A stretch of 47,419 nt of DNA, taken from positions 1-47,419 of the forward strand of contig DASUTC010000231.1 in assembly GCA_036374795.1 (NCBI GenBank), written 5' to 3'. Below, one piece after another: positions 1 through 11,400 of the stretch; within the stretch, counting starts at the first letter, position 1, and each line of letters starts with the position of its first letter. Below the pieces are notes generated by a model. The model did no database searches. It was not told the DNA's origin and saw nothing but the letters and a program-made list of their open reading frames with translations. Made by a program: the position numbers and the translations under genes. This DNA comes from Herpetosiphonaceae bacterium. Lineage in GTDB: Bacteria; Chloroflexota; Chloroflexia; Chloroflexales; Kallotenuaceae.

Positions 1-514
1 GTTGCGTCTTGCCGATCCCGCCCAGCCCCGTCGCGGCGGCAATCTCGACCTGTCCAATGGCTGCCGTCTCGCTCACGGTGAGGGCATGGGCCAGCTGGCG
101 CAGATCGGCGTCCCGCCCGACAAACAGCGGATTGCGGCTGAGCGGCATCCGCGAGCCCGCAGGCAGCGGCGCAGGTGGTGGGACGGTGTCGAGCGGCAGC
201 AGTGCAACCGGTCCTGCCACGCGGGCGTGCGGCGCGGCACCCCGAGGGGGTCGGGCCGGGGGTAAGCGATCTGGGCCGCGTTCCCCACGCGCGACCTGCA
301 GAAACACCGCCCGCTCGTCGGGGGAAATCTCCAAACAGCCGACGAGGCGCTCGGCAATCTGGCGCGAAGGCCGCTGCACGCCTGCTTCCAATTTGCGGAT
401 CGTCACCTCGGCGCAACCGACGCAGTGGGCGAGGGCGGCCTGGGTCAGATCGAGGGCTTTCCGCCGCTCCCGCAGCCATGATCCAAAAGACTTATGCGCT
501 TGATCGTTGGGCAT
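1..514 (-). CDS. XRE-type HTH plus NB-ARC (STAND) ATPase regulator, 5' part only
   Basis: The frame is open from an ATG at 514 to the left edge of the window, so only the first 171 residues are visible. Residues about 8-62 form an XRE/Cro helix-turn-helix (WLRERRKALDLTQAALA, then TIRKLEAG). A Pro/Ala-rich linker follows, and GLGGIGKT at 163-170 is a P-loop of the NB-ARC/STAND type. A GGAGA Shine-Dalgarno lies about 9 nt upstream of the ATG. In known families with this architecture the NTPase is usually followed by TPR or WD repeats and works as a signal-responsive transcription or defence switch. That C-terminal part is outside the window, so the effector and ligand are unknown. Proteins of this layout are abundant in Chloroflexi. 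The gene is divergent from the response regulator at 886. Confidence 0.85.
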   Translation of the reverse strand, partial: MPNDQAHKSFGSWLRERRKALDLTQAALAHCVGCAEVTIRKLEAGVQRPSRQIAERLVGCLEISPDERAVFLQVARGERGPDRLPPARPPRGAAPHARVAGPVALLPLDTVPPPAPLPAGSRMPLSRNPLFVGRDADLRQLAHALTVSETAAIGQVEIAAATGLGGIGKTQ

Positions 515-885
515 CGCATCGTCTCCAAACGCGCAGGTGACCGGAGCAGCCAGTGCCACCATCCGAGACACGGTGGGCGGTTCACTGTGGTCACCCGCAG
601 CGTCCCTCCGCCCCGCAGCGACGAGCGCGGGCGCGGACGTGCGCCTGGCTGAGCAGGTAGCTGTTCCCACTATTTTAACACTATCTTAACCGGATCGGTT
701 TTTGGATCGGTTGCCGATCCCGCAATCTGGCAGCGATCTGGTCTACTAGACCAACGGGATCGGCCTGGGGTCGATCCGCCCTGGCTGTGTTGGGTACCGC
801 CTCAGCAGGTTCCCGGCGCAGGACATAGCGTATGCACCGCGGTCAGACACCCATCTGAGCAGTCGACCTCATGAGGAGGACTACG
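515..885. other. Divergent intergenic region with inverted repeat
   Basis: This is a 371-bp gap between two divergent genes. It holds an AT-rich stretch near 670-690 and the inverted-repeat element listed separately at 705-750. I see no convincing coding frame in it. Confidence 0.6.
705..750 (+). promoter_or_regulatory. Candidate operator/promoter element, copy A
   Basis: The inverted repeat GATCGG-ttg-CCGATC (705-719) continues as CCGCA and, exactly 26 nt later, TACTAGA ends at 750. The same arrangement (ATCGG-N3-CCGATCCCGCA, 26 nt, ending TACTAGA) occurs at 2195-2239, upstream of the Rhs gene. The sequence between the shared blocks differs between the copies, so this looks like conserved spacing of functional sites. 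Its role as operator or promoter is inferred. It lies about 140 nt upstream of the response regulator. Confidence 0.5.
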
Positions 886-1290
886 ATGATTCGGATTGTA
901 CTCGTTGATGATCACCCGGCGTTCCGGTGGATCACCCGCCGCCTGCTGGAGCGGTACCCCGAGGTGGCGGTCGTCGGCGAAGCCGCCACTGGCATCGAGG
1001 CGCTGGAGGTGGTGGCGCAGGTCCAGCCGGATGTCGTGCTGCTGGATGTGCAGATGCCGCTGCTGGATGGGATCGCTACGACGACGCAGCTGCGGCGTGC
1101 CTATCCCGATGTGCAGATCATCCTGTTCACGGGGGGTGGCGACGATGACGCCGTGCGGGACGGCCTGCGGGCCGGGGCAGTCGCCGCTCTCCCGAAAACC
1201 ACGCGCCCGGATCGGCTCGTCGCCGCGCTGCGGGCGGCGCGTGAACGGAACCAACGGGGCGTGGCGTGCGCGGCTGGGAGCGGTGGCTGA
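886..1290 (+). CDS. Stand-alone response-regulator receiver protein
   Basis: The product is 134 aa, a single CheY-like receiver domain with no DNA-binding output domain. The acidic pair is D8/D9, the phosphoacceptor is D54 in VLLDVQMP, the switch Thr is T82 in LFTGGG, and the conserved Lys is K104 in ALPK. I chose the ATG at 886 because GAGGAG (874-879) lies 6-8 nt before it; an in-frame ATG at 871 would place that site inside the gene. The sequence around the receiver resembles the N-terminal half of NarL/LuxR regulators, so it may descend from one that lost its HTH. No sensor kinase is visible nearby, so its partner is unknown. Confidence 0.85.
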   Translation: MIRIVLVDDHPAFRWITRRLLERYPEVAVVGEAATGIEALEVVAQVQPDVVLLDVQMPLLDGIATTTQLRRAYPDVQIILFTGGGDDDAVRDGLRAGAVAALPKTTRPDRLVAALRAARERNQRGVACAAGSGG

Positions 1291-1879
1291 CCAGGCTCCC
1301 CGCTCACACCATGGGAGGACGATCGATCAGCGGTGCGGTGCTCATCAGTTGCTCCAGCTAGGATGAAAACGTGTACGAGAAGGCGGCCGATCGCTTCGCG
1401 CATGGCCACCCTGATCGCCCGGACGAGATCCGCATTGCGCAGGCGCGGCACGAGGCTGTGGGTCGCCACGCCGTCGCAGCCCTTTCCGCTGCTCCAGTCC
1501 CACACTGGTGGTTGCGGAAATCCTGGTTTAATAGTATAAACAGGCATTCACATCCGTCCCTTACATCGGCTGCCGATCGCCGGGAGCATGCCCATTTCAC
1601 ACCTAACTGAGATCCCAGCATTCGAGCTGCGTTGAGCTACCATAGGTCACCTGCATCGGAGCCTCCAGGCTTCCTCGCAGGATCTTGCACCCCCCTCCTG
1701 CCCGACATTTAACGTCACAGCGTTCGAGCCGAACCACGCCCACGCGACACCACGCGTCAAGTGCATCGTGGAGGAAGCGCATCGGCTCGCGCACGGGAGG
1801 ACCGCCTGCCCATCCGTGGCCGCGCCGTCTGCGTCCGCATGACCAGCAGCTCGTCGGCTCGGCCATCATCTGTCCGTTT
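1291..1879. other. Long gap without a supported gene
   Basis: This is about 590 bp of sequence between the response regulator and the degenerate duplicate that follows. Several short overlapping frames exist on both strands, but none has a ribosome-binding site plus a recognisable product. The minus-strand frame starting at 1547 has a protein-like first 60 residues and a TATACT box close to its start, but it continues antisense through the response regulator. I leave it uncalled. Confidence 0.4.
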
Positions 1880-2140
1880 TCATCCACCCGTTCGTTCGTG
1901 GGCGGTATGGGGCAGCACGCTGTCGCTGGACCTGCCGGTTGTCACGCGGGAGCGTTCGGATGCTCCACCGCCGCCAGACAGCGGCGTTATCTGCCCGGAT
2001 CCACCTGTTCGTCTCCGTTGCCCTGATCGTCCACGGCCGTGCCGTGTCAGCCCGTGGTCCTGTTTGGCGAAGCGCACCTGGCAGACGGCACTTGGAACGC
2101 CCAGCGTGGAGCGATGGCCGACCCTGCCGGCCAGCTGAGT
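1880..2140 (+). pseudogene. Decayed duplicate of the Rhs gene 5' end (leader and signal peptide)
   Basis: The stretch from about 1890 to 2040 aligns with 2420-2570, the leader and first codons of the giant Rhs gene. Shared blocks include TGTCGCTG, GTCAC, GGGAG, GTTCGGATG and CCACCTGTTCGT. Read from the ATG at 1960, the product begins MLHRRQTAALSARIHLFVSV, which parallels MHHRRLPLLSSLIHLFVCV of the real gene. After about 35 residues the similarity disappears and no PKD, NHL or Rhs sequence follows. The simplest reading is a remnant of a tandem duplication or of a deleted paralogue. A small secreted peptide is possible but has no other support. Confidence 0.55.
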
Positions 2141-2194
2141 CATGCCGATCCCGCGCAGGCCCAGGGGAGATGCTGCTCATAGGATCGCTTTTGT

Positions 2195-2239
2195 ATCGGA
2201 AACCGATCCCGCAGTGTGCGCGAACTATGATGTACTAGA
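2195..2239 (+). promoter_or_regulatory. Candidate operator/promoter element, copy B
   Basis: ATCGG-aaa-CCGAT (2195-2207) is followed by CCCGCA and, 26 nt later, TACTAGA ending at 2239. It matches the element at 705-750 in repeat, spacing and end. TATGAT at 2226-2231 could serve as a -10 box. The element lies about 250 bp upstream of the Rhs start. Shared control with the response regulator is an inference. Confidence 0.5.
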
Positions 2240-2488
2240 TCGGTCATCGTCGATCGATCAGGGCAACGCCCATGACGACGCTGCCCTGATGCGACCGCAC
2301 CGGTTCCGCCATTCGCCCCCTCGCGCTACCCCCGGTGCGAGCGTGGGCGGCTGGCGGTGTCTCGCGTCCACGTGGGTCGGCTCCGCCGACTGAGTCCACC
2401 AGAAATCTCGATCGACCGTCCGTGCGTGTCGGTTCAATCGCACCATGTTGTCGCTGTCCCCTGCCATGTGTCACAAGGGAGTGTTCGG

Positions 2489-5400
2489 ATGCACCACCGC
2501 CGTCTGCCGCTGCTGTCCAGCCTGATCCACCTGTTCGTTTGTGTCGCCCTGCTGCTCCAGAGCAGTGCCTGGCCCGCCCCCACCAGGGCCGCCAGCCTTG
2601 CGGTCACCCAAAATCGTCCACCTGTGGCGGACGGTGGCGGCCCCTACACCGTCGCGGAAGGCGGCACCGTCCAACTGGATGCCGCCGCATCCACCGATCC
2701 TGATGGTGATTCCCTCACCATCGCCTGGGATCTTGACGACGACGGCACGTATGAAACATTCGGGCAGGCGGCGACCTTCTCGGCGGCACCCCTGGATGGC
2801 CCGCGTACCTTTCCGGTCTATCTCCGGGTCTGCGATTCGCACAGTGCGTGTGACACCGACTCGGTGGATCTTGAGATCACGAACCGCGCGCCGACGATCG
2901 GCGCGGTGAGCGCGCCCCGCGATCCCCTCACCGTGGGCAGTGTCGTCACGGCCACTGCCACCTTCACCGATGCCAGCGTGCTTGATACGCACACGTCACG
3001 CTGGCACTGGGGTGACGGGACGACCAGTGGTGGCACGACAACCGAGACGGGCGGATCAGGCTCCGTCACGGCGACGCACCGCTACCCCACCCCTGGGGTG
3101 TACACGCTGAACGTCGATCTGTTCGACGACGACTGCGGCACGGCGCAGGCCCCCTTCCAGTATGTCGTGGTCTATGATCCGAGCGGCGGCTTTGTGACTG
3201 GCGGCGGCTGGTTCGAATCGCCCGCCGGTGCCTATCCCGCCGATCCGACACTGCGCGGACGGGCCAACATCGGCTTCAACGCGAAATACCAGGCGCTCTC
3301 GACCACCCCCACCGGCCAGACCGAATTCCAGTTCACCGCCGGCAACTTGGCCTTCCGCAGCACGCGCTACGACTGGCTGGTCGTCGTGGGCGGGCAGGCG
3401 CAGTACCGCGGCACGGGCACGATCGGCGGCGGCACCTACAGCTTCCTGATGACGGTGGTGGACGGCGACTATGCCGGCGGCAGCGCCGCCGACACGTTCC
3501 GCATCAAGATCTGGGACGACGCGCGGGCCTTCGTGGTCTACGACACGCAGCCGGGCGCGAGCGAGCGTGCGGCGCCAACCACACCACTCGGCGGCGGCTC
3601 GATCACGGTCCGCACGTTGGGTACCATCCCTCCACCCACGCCGGTGCCGACGCCCAGCGCAACTGCCACGCCGGAGCCGGGCTGTGTTCCTTCGGCCACG
3701 CCCACACCGGCGCCGACGCGCACGCCCGTGCCGACGAACACACCGACGCCGACACCGACGAATACACCGACGGCCACGCCCACGGATACGGCAACACCTA
3801 CGGCCACCAGCGAGCCACCGACGCCGACTGCCACGCCGACGGACGGCCCGCCATCGGATCTGACGCCGCGCGGGCTGTGGTGGAGCAGGAAGACGACCAC
3901 CACCATCAGCCTGACCTGGGAGCCGCCCACGGACGCGGCGAGCGTCACCGGCTACGACCTCTACCAGGGGAGTACCCGCCTGACGACCACGACCGACACC
4001 GCCTACATGGTCACCGGGCTGACCCCGGATACGGAGTACACCTTTACGGTGCGCGCGCGGGATGCCGCCGGCAACCTGTCGCCGCCGAGTGCGTCGGCCA
4101 CTGTGCGGACCACGGCGCTTGAGACCCTGCCGCCTGATCCGGCGGTGATCGCGCCACCCTCGGATCGCACGGTCAGCAGTGATCTCGCCAGCGATACGGC
4201 CTTCCTCTACACCGGCCCCAATCCGATCCAGGTTGGCGTCGCGCCCGGCACGATCGACACGCGGCGCGTGGCCGTGCTACGTGGGCGTGTCACCGACGAC
4301 GAAGGCGATCCGCTCCCCGGCGTCACTGTCGCGGTGCTGGATCACCCGGAGTACGGGCATACACGCACGCGCACGGATGGCATGTTCGATCTGGCCGTCA
4401 ATGGGGGCGGAATCGTCACGCTGACGTACACCAAGGAGGGCTATCTCCCGCTCCAGCGGCAGATCCCCGCGTCCTGGCGTGACTACGAGTGGCTGCCGGA
4501 GGTGACGCTCCTGGCGCTCGATCCGGTGGTGACGACCGTCGAGCTGGATGGATCGAGCGAAGCCCTGCTGGCCGTCGGCAGCGTGGTTACGGACGCCGAC
4601 GGCACCCGCCAATCGACTCTGCTCTTTCCGTCCGATGTTACCGCCACGCTCCAGCTCGCCGACGGCTCAACGGAGCCGCTCTCGACGCTCCATCTGCGGA
4701 TCACCGAGTTCACCGTGGGCGAGCGCGGTCCGAGCGCCATGCCGGGCACCTTGCCGCCCAGCAGCGGCTATACCTACGCCGCCGAGTTCAGCGTGGACGA
4801 GGCACTGGCGGCGGACGCGACGGTGGCATTCAGCCAGCCGCTGGTCAACTATGTCGAAAACTTTGTCGGCTTCCCGGTCGGTGGGATTGTGCCGACCGGC
4901 TACTATGACCGGACCAAGGCGGCCTGGATCGCCTCTGACAACGGGCGGATTATCAAGCTGGTAGGTATCACCGCTGGCCTGGCCGACCTCGACATCACGG
5001 GCGACGGCGTGGCCGACGACGCGGCCGGCCTCGGCGTGACCATCGAGGAGCGCCAGCAGCTCGGGAGCCGCTATGCCGTGGGTCAGGAGCTGTGGCGGGT
5101 GCTGATCCCGCACTTCACGCCCTGGGATCACAACTGGCCATTTGGCCCGCCGGATGGCGCGATCGGTCCAAACGGCGGCCCGCCGAAGGATCGCGATACC
5201 CCGGAGGACAATCCCTGCACGCGCGGCGGCTCGATTATCGCGTGCGAGAATCAGACGCTTGGCGAGGAGATCGCCGTCAGCGGCACGCCGCTGCACCTGC
5301 GCTACGACAGCGATCGGGCCAAAGGACGAACAGCCGCGCATACGCTGGAGATTCCGCTCAGCGGCGCGAGCGTGCCCAGCAGTCTGCGCGAGGTCCGGCT

Positions 5401-8400
5401 GGGTGTCTCGGTCGCCGGGCAGCAGTTCACACAGACGCTGGCGCCGGCAGCCAACCAGACGCAGACCTTCACCTGGGATGGTCGCGACGCCTACGGGCGG
5501 CGCGTCCAAGGGAGCCAGACCGCAACGGTTTCCGTTGGGTTCGTGTATGGCGCGGTCTATCAGGAGCCGGCCGCGTTCGCGCAATCGTTTGGGCGCTTCG
5601 GCACGGGCGTTGCAATCACAGGGAATCGGTCGTTGAGCGAGGTCACAACCTGGCAGCAGTACAGTTCGACGCTCGAATTCCTGGACGCGCAGGGGCAAGG
5701 GCTGGGCGGCTGGACGATCGATGCTCACCACACCTACGATCCCGTCGGTCAAACATTCTTTCCTGGCAGCGGCGATCGGTACACCGCTCAGGGGATTGGC
5801 CACACGATTGAGACAACCGCAGGCGGTGGGCCGGGCGTACCCGGTGACGGCGTCCCTGCCACCTCGGCACCGCTGTACAGCCCGGAGGATGTGCTGTGGG
5901 CGGCTGACGGCAGCCTCTACATTGCCGACACCGCGAACCACCGTATCCGCAAGATCGCGCCCAACAGTGTCATCTCGACCGTCGCGGGCAACGGCACGCG
6001 CGGCTTTGCGGGCGATGGCGGTCCGGCGACCAATGCTCAACTCTACAACCCGTCAGGCATCCTGCAAGACGCGGACGGTGGCCTCTTCGTCGCCGATACC
6101 GGCAACGACCGCATCCGTAAGCTGGACAGCACGGGCCAGATCAGGACGGTTGTCGGGGGTGGGCCTGGCGCACCCGGCGATGGCGGGCCGAGTACGTCCG
6201 CGCCGCTATCCAACCCGGAGGATGTGCAGTGGGCGGCTGACGGCAGCCTGTATATCGCCGACCGGTCTAACCACCGCATCCGCAAAGTCGCGCCGAACGG
6301 TATCATCTCGACCATCGCCGGAAACGGGACGCAAGGCTTCTCAGGCGATGGCGGCCCGGCCACGAATGCCCAACTCTACAATCCGGAAGGCATCTGGGTA
6401 GGGGCCGACGGGACTTTGTATATTGCAGATGACGGAAACCACCGCATCCGCAGGGTCAGTCCCGACGGCATCATCACCACGGTGGCGGGCGGCGGCAGCA
6501 CGCTTGGCGATGGCGGCCCGGCGACCAGCGCGCGACTCTTCGATGCCTACGACGTCGTGCTGGGACCAGATGGCAGCCTGTATATCGCTGATGCCTGGGA
6601 TGGGCGCATTCGCAAAGTTGCGCCCAACGGCGTCATCACGACCGTCGCCGGGAATGGGAACTATGGCTTTTCCGGCGATGGCGGCCCAGCGACCAGTGCG
6701 ACCTTGGGGTTCCCCATTGGCTTGGCACTCGGACCAGATGGTAGCCTGTATATCGCCGATGCCGGGAATAATCGTATTCGCAAAGTCAGTCCCAGCGGCA
6801 TCATCACCACAGCGGCTGGTACAGGAGCGCAAGGCTTCTCAGGCGATGGTGGCGTGGCGACAGCGGCGCAGCTCAATTTCCCGACCGACGTGCGTGTAGA
6901 CACGGCAGGGCGGCTATACATCACGGACTCCAGCAACCAGCGCATTCGGCGCGTGGACGCCAGCGGCGTGATCACCAGCCTCGTGGGTGGCGGCAGCACG
7001 CTTGGCGATGGCGGCCCGGCGACCAATGCCCGACTTGCCAATCCATCAGGCATCTGGGTCGGTGTCGACGGCAGTTTGTATATCGCCGACGCCTCTCACC
7101 ACCGCATTCGGCGCGTAGACACCAATGGCATGATCAGCACGATGGCCGGCACCGGCAGCGCCGGATATGTTGGCATCGGCGACGGCTATGCCGCCACTCA
7201 GGCCCGCTTGAACGATCCGTCCGCCATGGCGTGGGGACCAGACGGCAGCCTGTATATCGCCGATACCGGCCAGCATCGTATCCGCAAGGTCAGCCCCGAT
7301 GGTGTGATCACGACCGTTGCCGGGAACGGGACGCCAGGCTTCGGAGGCGATGGTGGTCAAGGCATCTACGCGATGCTCGGCTATCCAGGTGGCATTGGCG
7401 TCGGTGCGGACGGCAGCCTGTATATTGCCGACACCTGGAATAACCGCATTCGCAAAGTCAGTTCCGATGGTGTGATCACGACGGTCGCTGGGAACGGCAC
7501 CCGAGGTTTTATGGGTGATGGCGGCCCGGCAATCAATGCGCAACTGGACAACCCCGAAGGCATCCGGATGGGGGCTGATGGTAGTGTGTATATTGCCGAC
7601 ACCTGGAATAATCGCATTCGCAAGATTGCACCTGACGGGATCATCACCACCGTCGGCGGCGGCGGTGGTTGGGGATCTCGGGGCGATGGCGGCCCGGCGA
7701 CCGCTGCCGAGTTGAACAGGCCGAACAGCGTTGCGCTCACGGCAGATGGCAGCCTGTACATCGCCGATACCGGGAACCACCGCATTCGGCGCGTCGGATC
7801 TGACGGCGTGATCACCCGCGTGGCAGGCACCAACACGGCAGGCTATGGACGTCCCGGCGACAACATTCCCGCCACGCAGGCCAAGCTGTATCTCCCGTAC
7901 GACGTAGCACCCAGCGCGGATGGCAGCCTGTACATTGCTGATGAGCGCAACGCCCTCATTCGTCGCGTCGGGCCGGACGGGATCATCACCACGGTTGCCG
8001 GCACGGAGGGGACGGCGGGCTTCTCAGGCGATAGTGGCCCGGCGATCAATGCTCAGCTCAATGGTCCTGAGAGCGTCGCCCTCAGCCCAGATGGCAGCCT
8101 GTATATCGCCGATACCCGCAACAACCGCATCCGGCGCATCGGACCCGATGGCATCATCACCACCGTGGTAGGTACCGCCACCTGGGGTTTTAGCGGCGAT
8201 GGCGGCCCGGCGATCAACGCCCAGTTGGACTGGCCGACCGACCTCTCCGTCGCAGCAGACGGCAGCCTGTATATCGCCGATGCCGGAAATAACCGCATCC
8301 GCAAGGTCAGTCCCAACGGGATCATCACCACGGTGGCGGGGAGCGGCGATTGGGGCTTCTCAGGCGATGGCGGTCCCGCCCTCAATGCACAGTTCGATTG

Positions 8401-11400
8401 GCCACAGGGCATTGCGCTCGCGGCAGACGGCAGCCTGTATATCGCCGATGCTTACAACGACCGTATCCGCAAAGTCGCGCCCAACGGCATCATCACCACG
8501 GTGGCCGGTACCGACACGGATGGATTCAGCGGCGATGGCGGCCCGGCGACTGCTGCCGAGTTGGACTATCCACACGCTGTGGCCGTTGCCAGAGACGGCA
8601 GCGTGTATGTAAGTGATTATTCCAATCGCCGCGTCCGCCGGATTGGGCCGGATGGCGTGATCTGGACCGTGGCAGGGACCGGCGCCTGGGGCGATGGCGG
8701 CGATGGCTTCGTGGCCACCAGGGCGCAGCTTGGCGGTCCGGCAGGTCTTGCTGTCGATGCCGCCGACCACCTGTATATCGCCGACATGGATACGAATCGC
8801 GTGCGGCGTATGCAGCCACCCCTGTCGGGCTTCAGCGGCGTCGACGAGGTTGTCCTGCCGTCGGCAGATTTGGCCGTGCCGTCGGCAGATGGACGCGAAC
8901 TCTATCTGTTCACGGCGACCGGCCGCCACCTGCGCACCCGCGATGCGCTGACGGGCGACATCCTGTACAGATTCGACTATGACGCGGCGGGGCGGCTCAT
9001 CACGATCACCGACCGCGTTGGTCTCCAGACCCGGATCGAGCGCGACGCGGACGGTACCCCGGAGGCGATCGTCGGCCCCTACGGCCATCGCACCAGCCTG
9101 ACCCTCGACGCCAACGGGTGGCTTACACGCATCACCAATCCGGCCAATGAAACCACGCAGGTGACCTACACCGCGGATGGCCTGCTGACGTCGCTGACTG
9201 ATCCGCGCGGTGGCGTGCATACCTTCAGCTACGACGCGCAGGGCCGGCTGATCCGTGACGCCAATCCGGTCGGCGGCGTGACCACGCTCACGCGCACCGG
9301 AACCGCGCAAAGCTACACCGTGACCGTGAAGAACGCGCTGGATGATGCCACGCGCTACACCGTCGAGCAACTCCCCAACGGCGATCGACGGCGGACGACC
9401 ACCGCGCCCAACGGTGCCGTCACCACGACCCTGACCAAGCCGGACGGCACCGAGATCACCACCGCTCCTGACGGCACGATCACCACACTGGTCAAATCAC
9501 CCGATCCCCGCTGGGGCATGCAAGCGCCCTATATCTCCTCCCTGACCATCACAACGGCGGACGGCACGCGGTTCCTCACCATCACCGCCAATCGCACGGT
9601 CACGTTCAGCTATCCTGGCGATCCGCTGACTCTCCTGACCCAGACCGATACCCAGACGGTGAATGGTCGGACCACGACCAGGGTGTACCAGGCCACGACC
9701 CGAACGTTGACCACGACGACACCGACGGGTGAGCGCACGAGTGTGGTCCTCAACCTCCAGGGCCAGCCGATCCGCACAGACACCACCAATCTGGCGACCA
9801 CGCTCTTCGACTACGATGCCCAGGGCCGCCTGATTCGCACCAGCGAGGGTACGGGTGTCATCACGCGCACCCAAACGCTGGCCTATACCGCCCAGGGCGA
9901 TCTGGCGAGCCACACTGACCCGCTCGGCGCGACGACCAGCTTTACCTATGATGCCGTCGGTCGCGTGACGACCCAGGTGCTACCGACCGGGCAGACGCTC
10001 ACCTATAGCTACGACGCCAGCGGCAACCTTCTGAGCAGCACCGATGCGCAGGGCGTTCTCACCACCTCCACCTACGATGCCCAGAACCGCCGGACGAGCC
10101 GGACACTCGATCCCGATGGCCGGGCCGTCCGCACGACCTATGCCTACGACACCGCCGACCATCTGATGGAGATCGTGGAGGATGCGGGCAGTGGCCGTCT
10201 CAATGTCACCACGCGCTACGAATACACGCCGATCGACGACCAGGGCTACGCGATCAGCGAGCACATCGATCCGCTGGGTGGCATCACCCGCACCGGCTAT
10301 ACCGTCTTCGGCGAACCCAGCAGCATCACCGACCCGCTGAACCGGACCACCACGATCGGCTATACCGCCCAGGGCTGGGTCGCAAGCGTGACCACGCCCG
10401 GCGGATTGCGGACTACCACCACCTACACGAGTGACGGGTTGCCTGCCCGCGTCTCCGATCCGCGTGGCAGCACCACCGTGATGACGTATGATGCGGCGGG
10501 CCGCTTGGCGACACTCACCACGGGTGCGACGGCGATCGGCAGCGTACCCGCGCTGAACCACACGACGACCTACGCCTACGATGCGAACAGCCGCGTCACC
10601 AGCGTGACTGATCCCCGCGGCACTGTGACCCGCTATGCCTACGATGCATTCGATCGCCAGACCAGCGTGACCGATCCGCTCGGCACGCTCACGACCTATG
10701 GATACGATCTGAATGATCAGCTCACCGGTGTCATCCAGGCCGCCAATGTGCCGAGTGAGGCGCTCGCCGTCGCCTACAGCTACGACGCGGTGGGCCGCCT
10801 GCTGACGGAGCGCGTTGATCCCGATGGGCAGAACCTGCGGACGGAGTACCGTTACAGCCGCGCGGGTAGTAGCGATACCTGGAATCTCCAGCAGGTGATC
10901 GATCCACGCGGCAACGCGACCGCCTACCGCTACAACACGCTGGGCCTCCGCGATCAGACCACCGATGCGCTCGGCAGCACCTGGAGCCTCAGCTACGACA
11001 ACCTGGGCCATGTCACGGCCCAGACTGATCCGCTCGGTCGGAACAGTACGACCAGCTACGATCCGCTGGGCCGCATCACGGCGATGACCGAGGATGGCCG
11101 GACCCAGCAGTGGAGCTATCACGGCGACTCGACCCTCGCCAGCTTCACCGATTTCCTGGGGCGGATCACCCGCTACAGCTACGATCTGGACCGTCGGCTC
11201 ACCGGGGTGGACTATCCCACGGGCACTGCCGATCCCAGCTATACCTACGATCCCGCTGGCAATGTCACGCGCATGACCGACGGCTTGGGCACGACGGACT
11301 ACACCTACGATGCCGCGAACCGCGTGATCAGCCGGGCGCGCGGGGGTCGCACGGTCGGCTACACCTATACCCCGAACGATCAGATCACCGCGATCAATTA

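Noticed and set aside
1101-1547. Minus-strand frame with a protein-like N-terminus
   Set aside because: No family, and the second half is antisense to the response regulator; may be a remnant but cannot be supported.
4667-6040. 457-residue minus-strand open frame
   Set aside because: Antisense to the Rhs gene with no motif or ribosome-binding site.
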